Assembly (NCBI GenBank): GCA_016715465.1
Contig: JADKAA010000029.1
Coordinates: 1,302,001 to 1,366,000, forward strand
From: Saprospiraceae bacterium
GTDB lineage: Bacteria; Bacteroidota; Bacteroidia; Chitinophagales; Saprospiraceae
Direction of reading: 5' to 3'
Length of the DNA stretch: 64,000 nucleotides
Positions within the stretch are counted from its first letter, which is position 1. Each line of letters begins with the position of its first letter. Under the pieces are notes generated by a model. The model searched no databases and was not told where the DNA came from. It was given only the letters and a program-made list of their open reading frames with translations. Shown in pieces: positions 49,969 to 59,800 of this stretch. A program made the translations under genes and the position numbers.

Positions 49969-51432
49969 ATGAAGCCCAACCTTACCAGCATCAATAAAGC
50001 CCTTATAATCATCGAGAAAGAGATGATGGCCCAGGTGGAAAAAAGGCAATCGTATTTAAGTACCTTGTCTGAAAGTGAAAGGAAATCAGCCATAAATCTT
50101 ATCCAATATCTTACCTTAAGAAGCAAGGACATCAGAAGCCTCCAAAACGAATTGCATGAAAAGGGTTTGTCTTCGCTGGCCAGCTCCGAAAGCCACATCA
50201 GGCACCAGTTGCAGGAAATAAGGCAACGGCTTGGCGCCACCTACAAGCCGGATGAACTTGACCCCTGTTCATATGCATATAGCAGCAATATCCTGGCTGA
50301 GCGTTCCACATCGCTATTTGGCACCAAAGATTCAAATGATTTGCCCCACCTGATGGTTACGTTTGATTCCGGCTTTGCGCACAACTACGCCATGATCAAA
50401 TCATTGCTACTCAATGGCATGAACATCGCCCGCATTAATTGTGCCCATGACGATGAAACCGTTTGGTCGCAGATGGTACAAAAAATAAAAAAGGCCTGTG
50501 ATAAAACCGGAAAGTCCTGTAAAATCTACTTTGACCTGGCAGGTCCCAAAATCCGGACGAAACTCATCGGTAAGGGCAAACACAGAAAAAAGGTAAAAGT
50601 CGAAGAAGGGCAACTCATCTGGCTTGCCTACGATATGCAATATTTCAACCACCACGATATCGTGATCAATCCCACGGAAGAAGGGTTACTGGATAAAATT
50701 AAAAAAGGTGACCGGGTTTACTTCGACGATGGCATTATCAAAAGCATTGCAGAAATAATATTACCCGAAGGCGTTGGCATCCGGATTTCCAGGATCGCAT
50801 CCGAAAAAAAACTAATTAAATCAGAAAAGGGTATCAATTTTCCGGATACAGAGTTGGGCATATCTCCTCTTACGGAGCACGACCTGGCATGTCTTCCTTT
50901 CATCCTGGAAAATGCAGATCTGGTTGGAATGTCATTTGTCAGAAACCCGACCGACATAAGTCAGCTTTCCACATACCTCAATGACAGTGCAAAGGGCAAA
51001 AATGTCAACATCGTACTTAAAATTGAAACCCCTGAGGCTGTAAAAAACCTGCCGGATCTGCTCTTGGAAGGATTGAAGCATAAAGTTTTTGGCATCATGA
51101 TCGCGCGGGGTGATCTGGCTGTGGAAATTGGTTTTGAAAGAATGGGAGAAATCCAGGAAGAAATACTCTGGATTTGTGAGTCAGCCCATGTACCGGTTAT
51201 ATGGGCTACACAAGTGCTGGAAAATCTCAATAAAGCCGGCATCGCCACCCGGTCGGAAATAACCGATGCAGGACACGCCGCCGCCGCAGAATGTGTAATG
51301 ATCAATAAGGGCGAGCATACGATTGAAGTAATTGAATCTTTAAAAGATATTCTTCAAAGAACCGCAGAGCACAGAAATAAAAAGCGATTTATTTTCAGGC
51401 CGCTTAATATTGCCAAGGGGTTTATTGGGTAA
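49969..51432 (+). CDS. Divergent pyruvate kinase-family protein
   Basis: The 487-residue protein has an N-terminal helical extension (residues 1-~120) not found in standard pyruvate kinases. The TIM-barrel/B-domain core follows: MNIARINCAHDD, IYFDLAGPKIRTKL, GDRVYFDDGIIKS, LKIETPEAVKNLPDLL (catalytic Lys), GIMIARGDLAVEIGFERMGEIQEE and VIWATQVLENLNKAGIATRSEITDAG. The usual MLSGETA stretch reads CVMINKGEH, the RxNxSH loop has Ala for Ser, and the C-terminal allosteric domain is absent (the protein ends soon after HTIEVIESLKDIL). It probably binds a phospho-substrate in the same site, but whether it makes pyruvate from PEP is open. Single gene with no close partner on its strand. Confidence 0.75.
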   Translation: MKPNLTSINKALIIIEKEMMAQVEKRQSYLSTLSESERKSAINLIQYLTLRSKDIRSLQNELHEKGLSSLASSESHIRHQLQEIRQRLGATYKPDELDPCSYAYSSNILAERSTSLFGTKDSNDLPHLMVTFDSGFAHNYAMIKSLLLNGMNIARINCAHDDETVWSQMVQKIKKACDKTGKSCKIYFDLAGPKIRTKLIGKGKHRKKVKVEEGQLIWLAYDMQYFNHHDIVINPTEEGLLDKIKKGDRVYFDDGIIKSIAEIILPEGVGIRISRIASEKKLIKSEKGINFPDTELGISPLTEHDLACLPFILENADLVGMSFVRNPTDISQLSTYLNDSAKGKNVNIVLKIETPEAVKNLPDLLLEGLKHKVFGIMIARGDLAVEIGFERMGEIQEEILWICESAHVPVIWATQVLENLNKAGIATRSEITDAGHAAAAECVMINKGEHTIEVIESLKDILQRTAEHRNKKRFIFRPLNIAKGFIG

Positions 51433-51503
51433 GGAAAGGGTATTATAATACTAAGATGCAGAATCTCATCCGATTATAATGTGGATGAAACTAAAATAAC
51501 ATA

Positions 51504-52325
51504 CTAACGAATTACAAATCCTTTGGTGATCGGTTTTCCGTTTTTTAGAATGGCCCGAAATAAAAAATAGCCTTTAGCCAGATCTGCTATATATATTTCA
51601 TTTAGCCCATTCTCATTTGGGATTCCTTTTCTAATCAAAACCCCCGACTCATCAAATATCTCAAATTCATTAATCCGCTCACAAAAATTTGCATAAATAT
51701 AATTTGAAGTGGGGTTTGGGTAAAGAAAAAAACAATGCTCAATTAAATCATCATTTACATCGACTAATTCACAAGCATCCAATAAAGCTTCAGAATGCTC
51801 ACAATCTCCGTAATTGCCTTGCACTATGAATTTTTGTGCTGGCAATTCACTCAACATTTTACAAATAGGCACAATTTGGCAATACGATAATTTGGGGTTG
51901 TTTTTCAGCACCAGCGTATATTGTTTATTAGGGTAAAACACGTGTTTATAAGTAGCCGCTGTCTTTGCATTGCTTAACGCCAATATGTTTTCAAGATTTT
52001 TGTTGCCAGAAAGCATAATCCCGCTCAATTCATATATATCTTCCAATCCATCCAGATTGACCAGTGAATCCAGGTTTACCAGCTCAAGCAAGTCAATAGA
52101 ATCAATACTATTTTTTTTCAAAAATATATTTTTCGGGAATTTGGAAATATTTTCAAAATGCAATCTTGATGTGATCTTAGTATCTTTGAAATAATCCTGA
52201 TCAGATAAAGATTCAAAATCAACCAAAAACAGTTCTTGTAACTCCCTATTTTTTCCAATGCCTTTGAAAGATAATGCCTTTGTAGTATCACCGAAAATAT
52301 ATAATATTAATATCTTTTTGGTCTG
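51504..52325 (-). CDS. LRR-like T9SS protein, C-terminal part (frameshifted)
   Basis: This frame is open from 52325 but has no proper start. It continues the leucine-rich-like repeats of the 52307-53014 gene (ALSFKGIGKNRELQELFLVD, FPKNIFLKKNSIDSIDLLEL, LVNLDGLEDIYELSGI). It then ends in a type A sorting domain: CFFLYPNPTSNYIYANF, GLNEIYIADLAKGYFLFRAI and GKPITKGFVIR. The two frames join cleanly if one A is added to the A5 run at 52315-52319 (minus strand). Secreted surface protein; ligand unknown. The composition is noticeably AT-richer than in the respiratory cluster. Confidence 0.7.
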   Translation of the reverse strand, partial: QTKKILILYIFGDTTKALSFKGIGKNRELQELFLVDFESLSDQDYFKDTKITSRLHFENISKFPKNIFLKKNSIDSIDLLELVNLDSLVNLDGLEDIYELSGIMLSGNKNLENILALSNAKTAATYKHVFYPNKQYTLVLKNNPKLSYCQIVPICKMLSELPAQKFIVQGNYGDCEHSEALLDACELVDVNDDLIEHCFFLYPNPTSNYIYANFCERINEFEIFDESGVLIRKGIPNENGLNEIYIADLAKGYFLFRAILKNGKPITKGFVIR

Positions 52326-53014
52326 TCATTTCCTTCAAAAGAAAAATCATTAGGGGTATGGATAGATAACATTTCAAGCAATGAATCCACTTTTATTCCT
52401 TCTAAGCTTGAAAGTGAGTTATTGGCTCTAATTCTCATATCCTTCACCCACTTAAAGGAAATGTTTTCAAATAAGTAGTTGCCCACAATAAAAAAGTTAT
52501 TTAATTTTCTCAATGAGGACAAACTTTTTAGTGAGATCGTTCTTTCGCTTCTATTTAAAAATGATAGCTGAAACGCGCTAGTTAAATTTTCTAACCCTTT
52601 TAAATCTGTCAAGCTGTCCTCATCAAAGGTCAATGACCATTTGCAATATCTGAGCTTGCTCAAGGCACTTATATCTTTGATGGAATTTCCTTTTACCAGC
52701 ATACTATTTTCAAGTGTGTCAATATTATTAAACCCTTCCATTGAGGTAAGATTTATATTTCCAGTTATAAATATTTCTGCTTTTTGCTTGCCCTTTAACT
52801 GTTTGAAAGGAACAAGGCTTGTAATATCACCGCTTAATGTTTCATGGATGCTTAAACCGATTGGACCCAGATTAGAACAAGCAGGGTATTTGATTGGAAA
52901 ACTATCTATTTGAGCTTGAGTATTAAAACTTAATGAACTCACTGGGCATTGGGCTAATAATTCCCCTACGCCTATAATAACACAAAATGCTACAAACCTA
53001 ATCACTGACAACAT
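52307..53014 (-). CDS. LRR-like T9SS protein, N-terminal part (frameshifted)
   Basis: The 235-residue frame has a signal peptide (MLSVIRFVAFCVIIGVGELLAQ), an extracellular start (CPVSSLSFNTQAQIDSFPIKYPAC) and then L-domain/leucine-rich-like units (LTSMEGFNNIDTLENSMLVKG, LTDLKGLENLTSAFQLSFL, LSSLEGIKVDSLLEML). It stops at NDRPKRY, directly at an A5G run. With A6 it would read NDRPKKILILYIFGDTTKAL and continue into the next frame to give one protein of about 500 residues with a T9SS domain. Confidence 0.7.
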   Translation of the reverse strand: MLSVIRFVAFCVIIGVGELLAQCPVSSLSFNTQAQIDSFPIKYPACSNLGPIGLSIHETLSGDITSLVPFKQLKGKQKAEIFITGNINLTSMEGFNNIDTLENSMLVKGNSIKDISALSKLRYCKWSLTFDEDSLTDLKGLENLTSAFQLSFLNRSERTISLKSLSSLRKLNNFFIVGNYLFENISFKWVKDMRIRANNSLSSLEGIKVDSLLEMLSIHTPNDFSFEGNDRPKRY

Positions 53015-53151
53015 AGTTCTTCATCGCAATCAGTAAGTGCAATATCAAAAAACTCGGTATCGTCACCTCTGCAAGCACTCGTCCATGTCCAGATGGGAGA
53101 TGGGAGAATGAACTTTTCATGTTTTACTTGTTTAGAATTCAAATATGCCAC
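53002..53151 (-). CDS. Possible small cysteine-containing ORF
   Basis: A 49-codon frame opening with GTG at 53151 reads ...SPIWTWTSACRGDDTEFFDIALTDCDEELCCQ and overlaps the start of the LRR gene by 13 bases. It has four Cys and an acidic end and looks protein-like, but has no signal peptide, conserved motif or evident promoter. It may be the remnant end of a lost gene. Low confidence. Confidence 0.2.
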   Translation of the reverse strand: MAYLNSKQVKHEKFILPSPIWTWTSACRGDDTEFFDIALTDCDEELCCQ

Positions 53152-53288
53152 ATTATTATTTAATTATCAACATAACATCAGTATTTATTTATCCCTATTT
53201 AATTCTTATTAAAATAATAATTTCCAAGTTAAAGATTAATTCTGGCTAATTATTCTCAATTATCCCATTAAATATGTCATTTTAAATC

Positions 53289-53411
53289 TCATTTACCTAT
53301 GATGTACTTTTTGGCTTGATCTGAACAAACGATTCTGGCATAGCCAGAAAAATAGCCGGTAGGCAAATCTCGTGAGTGAATCATGCGCAAATCGTATGGC
53401 AAGTAGGTCAT
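53289..53411 (-). pseudogene. Remnant T9SS sorting-domain C terminus
   Basis: A 40-codon minus-strand frame reads ...RMIHSRDLPTGYFSGYARI and ends DQAKKYIIGK-stop. The order (SRDLPTGYFSGYARI, basic residues, hydrophobic, Lys end) is that of the last strands of a type A sorting domain. A stop codon lies just upstream in frame and no gene body is attached. I read it as the tail of a deleted surface-protein gene. The surrounding 53152-53704 region contains nothing else I can support. Confidence 0.45.
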
Positions 53412-53704
53412 TAGTTAATAATAGAAAGGTAGCCTAAATTTTTAGGGGTAGATATACTTTCAGTACGGCGTTATCCATATTGGATACAATTTAATACCAC
53501 ATTATGTTAATTTTTCAAAATTTAACCTTAGGGATTTGGTATAACTAAACGTAATACATAATATTACATTTAAATTAAGGTACACCGAATAATACCATCA
53601 TTAAGAGCTCGATGCTGGCTATGCCGACGTAACCTATTTTTTAGACTGTACAGATTCCGGTGAGTATATAGGAATCTTTTATTAAACAACTAAAAAATGT
53701 AACC

Positions 53705-56700
53705 ATGAAAAAACATTTTGCTTTTCAATTGCTTCAAAGCGTTTTTGTAACCACTCTGGCTGATTTAATTCGGCATTTTAAGGGGGGGGGAATTAAGTTT
53801 TACCTTCAATCCATTTTTCTTACTTTTATATTTTTCACACCCAACTTGGAATTAAAGGGGCAGACTTTCAATCTACCTGTTGTTATTCACGTGATTTACA
53901 CTGACAGTTCTGCAACCAACATTTCAGATTCTCAAATCGATTCTGCGTTAATTGCCTTAAACAATGACTACCGTAAAATATTGGGAACTCAAGGCTATGG
54001 CAACGGCGTTGATACCGAGATAGAATTTTGTCTTGCTCAAAGAGATCCCGATGGCAATGCAACTACCGGTATTAACAGAATTTATTGTGATGGATCATGT
54101 GCCTCTGATTATGATAGTATAGGCTTCAACAAGGAAGTCAATGAATTGGCTGTAAAGTCACTAAGTATTTGGCCAACAAAAGATTATTATAATATTTGGA
54201 TCGTTTGGAAATTTAGTGGCAGTTTGAGCGGTGAATCTGGATATACCGTTGGCTGTGATGGTTATGAAAATATCAGCGGTTCCGTAATTTTATTCAATGC
54301 TTTTGGAATTGGAGCATCTTTTACAGTTTTAAATTCAAATACCGATAAAAACAGAACGATAACGCATGAAGCAGGCCACTGGTTAAACCTGTTAAATACT
54401 TATGAAGGTGACGTTAATGGCACCACCTGTCCACCATCAACAAATTGCGATGAAACCGGTGACAAATGTTGCGATACCAATCCACATATCAGGTCAAATA
54501 ATACATGCACTTCAAATTCAACTTGTGGAAGTCTGGCACCAATCCATAATTACATGGACAATTCTACTGAAGAATGTAAGAGTGAATTTACGCAAGATCA
54601 AAAAGAAAGAATGCAAAACACGCTGGGCACTTGCAGGCTTTGCAATTCTATCTCCTTGGGTTGTTGGGAACCCTGTAGTGATATAACCTCCAATTTCACT
54701 CCTGGCACAACGTATGGAAATGTACCATTTAATGTATTTTTTGACAATGAGTCTACGACAACAACAGAAATTGATGGTTATAATTGGTATATTGATTGTG
54801 CTCTGGTTGGCACTTCAGAAGATTTAAGTTATGAATTCACAAATTATGGGACTTACGAAATTTGTTTAGATGCGTATAACGAAGGAGATAATTGCATTAA
54901 CAGACATTGCGAGACCATTTACATTGGCCCTATTACTTCAACTACCTGCTCTTCAGGAAATTGCGATACGATATGTGAGGAGGTTTTAAATCCCGATTTT
55001 GATGATATAACTGGCACCCCTGCATCTCCAAACACACCACAATGTGTTGATTTATCCATAATAGATGATTGGGAAGAGCATTCGAACGGTGAACCATGGT
55101 ATTGCCATTATACCTCAAATACATATTTAGGTGGCTTATATGATGGGGCAGGCTTTAACCAAACTACAAGCAGTGATTTTATAGTTGGAGAAAATGCCAT
55201 ACTTTTGCCAGAATTAACAGCGCCAGATAGGTATGAACTATCACTGGAATATAGTTTACAAAGAAATGTCAATAGTGCCGCAGTGTTGGATCCCATGGAA
55301 GTCTCTATTGGAATCCTGAAACTTGCGGGATTCACAAGTGCTTCTTTTACTCATCTTGAAAGATTACAAAATGTTGAATTTAATTATCCTTCATCAACAG
55401 GTGTAACAGGTTCTACAAATTATTATTGCCTCAATCCAAGTGAAATGGAATTTTCTTGCATTACAAAAACATTCAATATTCCTTCAATTCTAGACAATGG
55501 AGATCCTCTATATTTGGTTTTAGGCGGTAAGAGTAACACTGGCAACGATAATTATATTTTTTTTAATAAAGTATCTATTAATTCATGCCCCAGTGTTTGT
55601 TATGGTGATATAATCTTAGATTGGAGAATTGAAGGGTGTAGCGTTGACTTTGAAGCTTCAACCAACGGTGAAGAAACAGAATGCCAAACCTACACCATTG
55701 ACTATGGCGATGGAACTCAATGGGAGACAGGTACTAGTTTTTCACACGAATATAGTTGGCCTGGCATATTCACGGTCAGGGTATTTATGGATTGTGGAGC
55801 CCAAACAAAGGTGGCAGTATACGATATTATATTACCGGAAAGTGAGGAATGTGACGATTGTGAAGAAATAACCAATCTATCTGCTACCGCATACAAATGT
55901 GATAATGAAAAATATATATCTACTTTTAATATAACAATTCCAAGCGGATATGGCCCCTGTAATGCCAATGGACAAATGGTTACTTCGCAGAATGGAAACA
56001 TTCAGGTTAATTCATTTCTAATTGACACATCTACAAATGTTATGAGTGTAAGTCTGAACATTACTCCTAATAATCCGGATTACAGCAATCCAATGACTGC
56101 ATTTTTGACTTTATGTGATAGCAATGGCAATTCAATTTGTTATAAGTTGGTATCTGCGTTTACAGGAAAAAAATGCGATGATTGCGATAATTTAGAACCG
56201 GTGGTAGCTACCTGCGATGAGCGGAATGCCAATGGGAATGGGGTATATACAGGTTCATTTTCATTTAGCCCTCCCGTTGGATATACGTTATGCGATAAAT
56301 CATTTTCTGAAGCTGGATTTTCTGCTTCCTATTCATCTGGAGTAGTAAATTTTACGGTAACAACATCCAAAGAATATCCATTTTCAACATCAGGTTTATT
56401 AGTTTTTTGTCAAGGTATTTCAAAAATTTGCTTTAATGTAGAAATTAAAATCCCAGAAATATGTCCTAGAGAATCTAGAGATAACCGGCTGACGACAATT
56501 GACAATCCCTCATTAACAAAAAATTTAAAAGAGACAATAGTGATTTCAAATTTAAACAATTTGACATTACAGATTGATGCCAAAAATAATGAACTATCAG
56601 ATACCGAAGTTGCAATCTTCGATGTGACAGGAAAACTCGCATTGAAGCATAAATACTCAGGTGATAAAATATCGAATATTGACATAAGTGGTCTGATAAA

Positions 56701-56773
56701 CGGCGTCTATTTAATATCTATCACAAATAAAGAAAGCATCATTTTTAGCGACAAGTTTGTTGTAACTAAGTGA
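53705..56773 (+). CDS. M43-type zinc metalloprotease homologue with PKD domains and T9SS type A domain
   Basis: The 1022-residue protein has an unusual N terminus (MKKHFAFQLLQ...), then a poly-G-encoded GGG (residues 27-29) and a hydrophobic export segment (FYLQSIFLTFIFFTPN). The catalytic region resembles M43/pappalysin proteases: VVIHVIYTD, HEAGHWLNLLN (H221, E222, H225), DKCCDTNPH and the Met-turn NYMDN with FTQDQKERM. The third zinc ligand, normally His in HExxHxxGxxH, is Asn231 and the Gly is Asn228, so activity is doubtful. Two PKD-like domains follow (~335-430 and ~640-720), Cys-rich segments and a type A sorting domain (LTLQIDAKNNELSDTEVAIF, ...NGVYLISITNKES..., ending KFVVTK). Secreted; substrate unknown. 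Confidence 0.8.
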   Translation: MKKHFAFQLLQSVFVTTLADLIRHFKGGGIKFYLQSIFLTFIFFTPNLELKGQTFNLPVVIHVIYTDSSATNISDSQIDSALIALNNDYRKILGTQGYGNGVDTEIEFCLAQRDPDGNATTGINRIYCDGSCASDYDSIGFNKEVNELAVKSLSIWPTKDYYNIWIVWKFSGSLSGESGYTVGCDGYENISGSVILFNAFGIGASFTVLNSNTDKNRTITHEAGHWLNLLNTYEGDVNGTTCPPSTNCDETGDKCCDTNPHIRSNNTCTSNSTCGSLAPIHNYMDNSTEECKSEFTQDQKERMQNTLGTCRLCNSISLGCWEPCSDITSNFTPGTTYGNVPFNVFFDNESTTTTEIDGYNWYIDCALVGTSEDLSYEFTNYGTYEICLDAYNEGDNCINRHCETIYIGPITSTTCSSGNCDTICEEVLNPDFDDITGTPASPNTPQCVDLSIIDDWEEHSNGEPWYCHYTSNTYLGGLYDGAGFNQTTSSDFIVGENAILLPELTAPDRYELSLEYSLQRNVNSAAVLDPMEVSIGILKLAGFTSASFTHLERLQNVEFNYPSSTGVTGSTNYYCLNPSEMEFSCITKTFNIPSILDNGDPLYLVLGGKSNTGNDNYIFFNKVSINSCPSVCYGDIILDWRIEGCSVDFEASTNGEETECQTYTIDYGDGTQWETGTSFSHEYSWPGIFTVRVFMDCGAQTKVAVYDIILPESEECDDCEEITNLSATAYKCDNEKYISTFNITIPSGYGPCNANGQMVTSQNGNIQVNSFLIDTSTNVMSVSLNITPNNPDYSNPMTAFLTLCDSNGNSICYKLVSAFTGKKCDDCDNLEPVVATCDERNANGNGVYTGSFSFSPPVGYTLCDKSFSEAGFSASYSSGVVNFTVTTSKEYPFSTSGLLVFCQGISKICFNVEIKIPEICPRESRDNRLTTIDNPSLTKNLKETIVISNLNNLTLQIDAKNNELSDTEVAIFDVTGKLALKHKYSGDKISNIDISGLINGVYLISITNKESIIFSDKFVVTK
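53782..53790 (+). repeat. G9 homopolymer in the 5' coding region
   Basis: Nine consecutive G (codons 26-29) lie before the export signal of the M43-type gene, in an otherwise AT-rich sequence. A change of one or two G would shift the frame ahead of the signal peptide, which is the classical layout of a phase-variable gene. Confidence 0.6.
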
Positions 56774-56782
56774 TTATTTAAA

Positions 56783-56821
56783 TGGTACCGATTCCATCAC
56801 ACAGGAATCGGTACCAGTTTT
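56783..56821 (+). terminator. Hairpin terminator between the M43-type gene and the next T9SS gene
   Basis: TGGTACCGATTCC and GGAATCGGTACCA make a perfect 13-bp stem with an 8-base loop followed by GTTTT. It lies between the stop at 56773 and the ATG at 56832. Confidence 0.65.
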
Positions 56822-56831
56822 AAAAAGATCT

Positions 56832-59800
56832 ATGAAGTTTCCTATTTTAATATTGATGTTTCTGCCATTATCTTTATACTCTCAAGAAGTATGTGATAAT
56901 GGTATTGATGACGACCTAGACGGCTTTATTGATTTATTCGATATAGATTGCTTTTGCAATGATAGCTTGTTCAATGCGGCTTGTATATCTGATTGTGAAT
57001 ATATCCCTGACAGTTTTCCACAAATAAGGATGAAGTTAAAATGGCAAACTGAATTTATTACAAATGCTTTTCTAGGTGAAGAATGTAATTTTGTTATCGA
57101 TCCGTTAAGTAATTCTATAATTACAAGTTATTCATTTGGAAGCAAATTTAATGTAGAATGTGGAATTAAAATCATCAATCTTGCAAATCCGAAAGATATA
57201 AAGAAAATTGCAATAAGCCAAAATAACAAATACGCCTACAGCCCTGAGGTTACAATCGGAGATGTAGACAAAGACGGCATAACTGATATTTTTTTAAGAG
57301 CAATAGATCTTGAAACCAAAATACAGAGATATGACATAAATGGTAAGTATTATTGGTCCACCCAACTTTTACCTGAAGGCTATTTCGATGGATGGTTCCC
57401 GAAACTGGCTGATTTTAATCAGGATGGAATACCAGAATTATATACAGGAAATAAGATATTTAATGCGGTCACAGGAAATTTACTCATAGATACTAAATCA
57501 AGTGCCGGATGCAATGAAATACTATTTAATTTATGTGGATTAAAAGATCATTCCATCGCTGCAGATTTTACAGATGCCCCAGGACTGGAATTAGCCGCAG
57601 GCGATATTGTTTATGAATTCAATTTTGTTAGTCTGAATAATGATGTAGGAAATACGTTTAATATAATTACTGCACCACCACCTGTTAAAGAAGGCCATAC
57701 CACTTTTACAGATATAAATTTGGATGGAAATCTTGATGTTGTGGTTAGTAGAACAAATGATTTTGGAGATGGTGGTATTTGGGTTTGGAATCCAAAGGAT
57801 ATTTCATTATTATCTAGCACATCAAATAAAAACAGGTCAGGAATTCCTTTTATTGGAAATTTAAATAATGACTGTTATCCTGAACTAGGTATTTGTAATG
57901 AGAATTCGCTTTCTGAATATACTTATGAAAATACTATAAATCTAAAAAAAACTTTCACAATTCACATATCTGAAGAATCTGGTTTTACTGGTATAACCAT
58001 GTTTGACTTTAATCAAGATGGCAAAAATGAAATTATTCATAGAGATGAAAAATTCTTAAGGATATTTGAAGGTCAAAGCGGGATCACTTTGGATTCTATT
58101 GAAATTCGTAGTGCAACAAATTTTGAATACCCAATCATTTCAGATATTGATGATGACGGTCAAGCAGAAATCCTCGTAAACGGTAATCTGCCATCTGATC
58201 CTGATTCCGTAGTCCGAATTTTCTGCTTCGAGTCTGCTTCCTCTCCCTGGGCCCCCGCCAGAAAGGTATGGAATCAAACAGGGTATCACATCACCAATGT
58301 CAATGACGACCTCACCATACCTCGCCAGCAACAAAACAACGCCGCTTTTTTTGATACCGACAGTTGCGCACAGGCTACGTGCAGCCAGCCCTACAATTCC
58401 TTTATGTGCCAGGCTACCTATCGGGATCAAAACGGATGCGTGCGCTGGCCTGCAGTAGATATGATTACAGATATCCTGGATTATAGTTGCCATGGAGATA
58501 GTGTTACACTCAATATCGAAATCAGAAATCAGAGTACCAATTCTTTCAGGCAAGACAGCATCAATCTGGCCTTGTATTCCAATAGCGATGGCCTCCCTTT
58601 TCTTTTGATGCAAAGGTTTTGGAGCAAGGCACAAGCCGTAGATACTTTGAGCATTTCAATGAGTGCAGCAGGTCTTGATAAAATAAGAGTCAGGGTCAAT
58701 GTGCCAGGCCTCGATGCTTCCTTTACTTCCAATTTAAAAGGCCTTACTTCAGTGTTGGAATGCGACTATGAAAATAATATTGACAGCATAAATATAGATC
58801 TTACTGCAAAATTACCCGATCTGGGACCTGATATGATTAAATGCCCCAGTGCAGTGGTTACCTTCCATGCCGGCAGTGGTTTTGTGGATTATAAATGGAC
58901 AGATTTTTCTGCAGACAGCATATTTTCTACTTCAGAAACCGGCATTTTTGGAGTTACTGTAACTGACCATTGCGGCAGAACTTACAGCGATGTGGTATCC
59001 GTACAAGCAGATCCCGCTTATCATGTAGAACTTGGGTTAGATAAAGAAGTCTGCCCCAATCATATCCTTGAATACGACCTGGGCAACTTCGATCTGGATT
59101 GGATTCAATGGTATCCATCCGCCTACATCGACTGTGATACCTGCTTCCAAATCCGGGTATCTGCGGATACTTCTTTTACGCTTTTATTTGAGGCAGGTAA
59201 TAAAGGATGTGTCATAGTCGATTCGGTCAGGGTCATGATAAAACAGGCGGCTCAAAGAGAGGTCCAATCGACCATTTGTCAAGGTGACTCTTCGTTGTTT
59301 TATGGGGCTTATTATCAGTCGTCTGGTGTGTACCTCCATGAAATTGGCAGTTGTGACAGCATTATTTTTTTTAAACTTGAAGTTTTACCCCCAGATTCTA
59401 TTATCCTGCCCCGCCAGGAAATATGTAAAGGAGATTCCCTGTATTTTCTCGGCAGCTGGTGGAAAGAGGAGATCAATGCTACCATCAAATTGCGGAATCG
59501 GTTTGACTGCGACAGTTTTGTTACTTTTGAGCTTAGGGTAATTGATACGGTCAGGAATGTTCAATCACTTTCCATCTGCCAGGGCGACAGCACGCTCATC
59601 TTTGATGTCTGGCAGCAGGTTGCAGGTTCCTACTCGCTATTATACCCATCGTCACAGGGATGTGATAGTCTGTCCAGCGTATTGCTCTCCCTTTATCCAT
59701 CATACCATCAAATACAGGATATTTCGGCTTGTGAGGGCGACTCTGTTTTGATTTTTGGTGAATGGAAAAAGGATGCAGGGTTGTTTACCCGTACATACCA

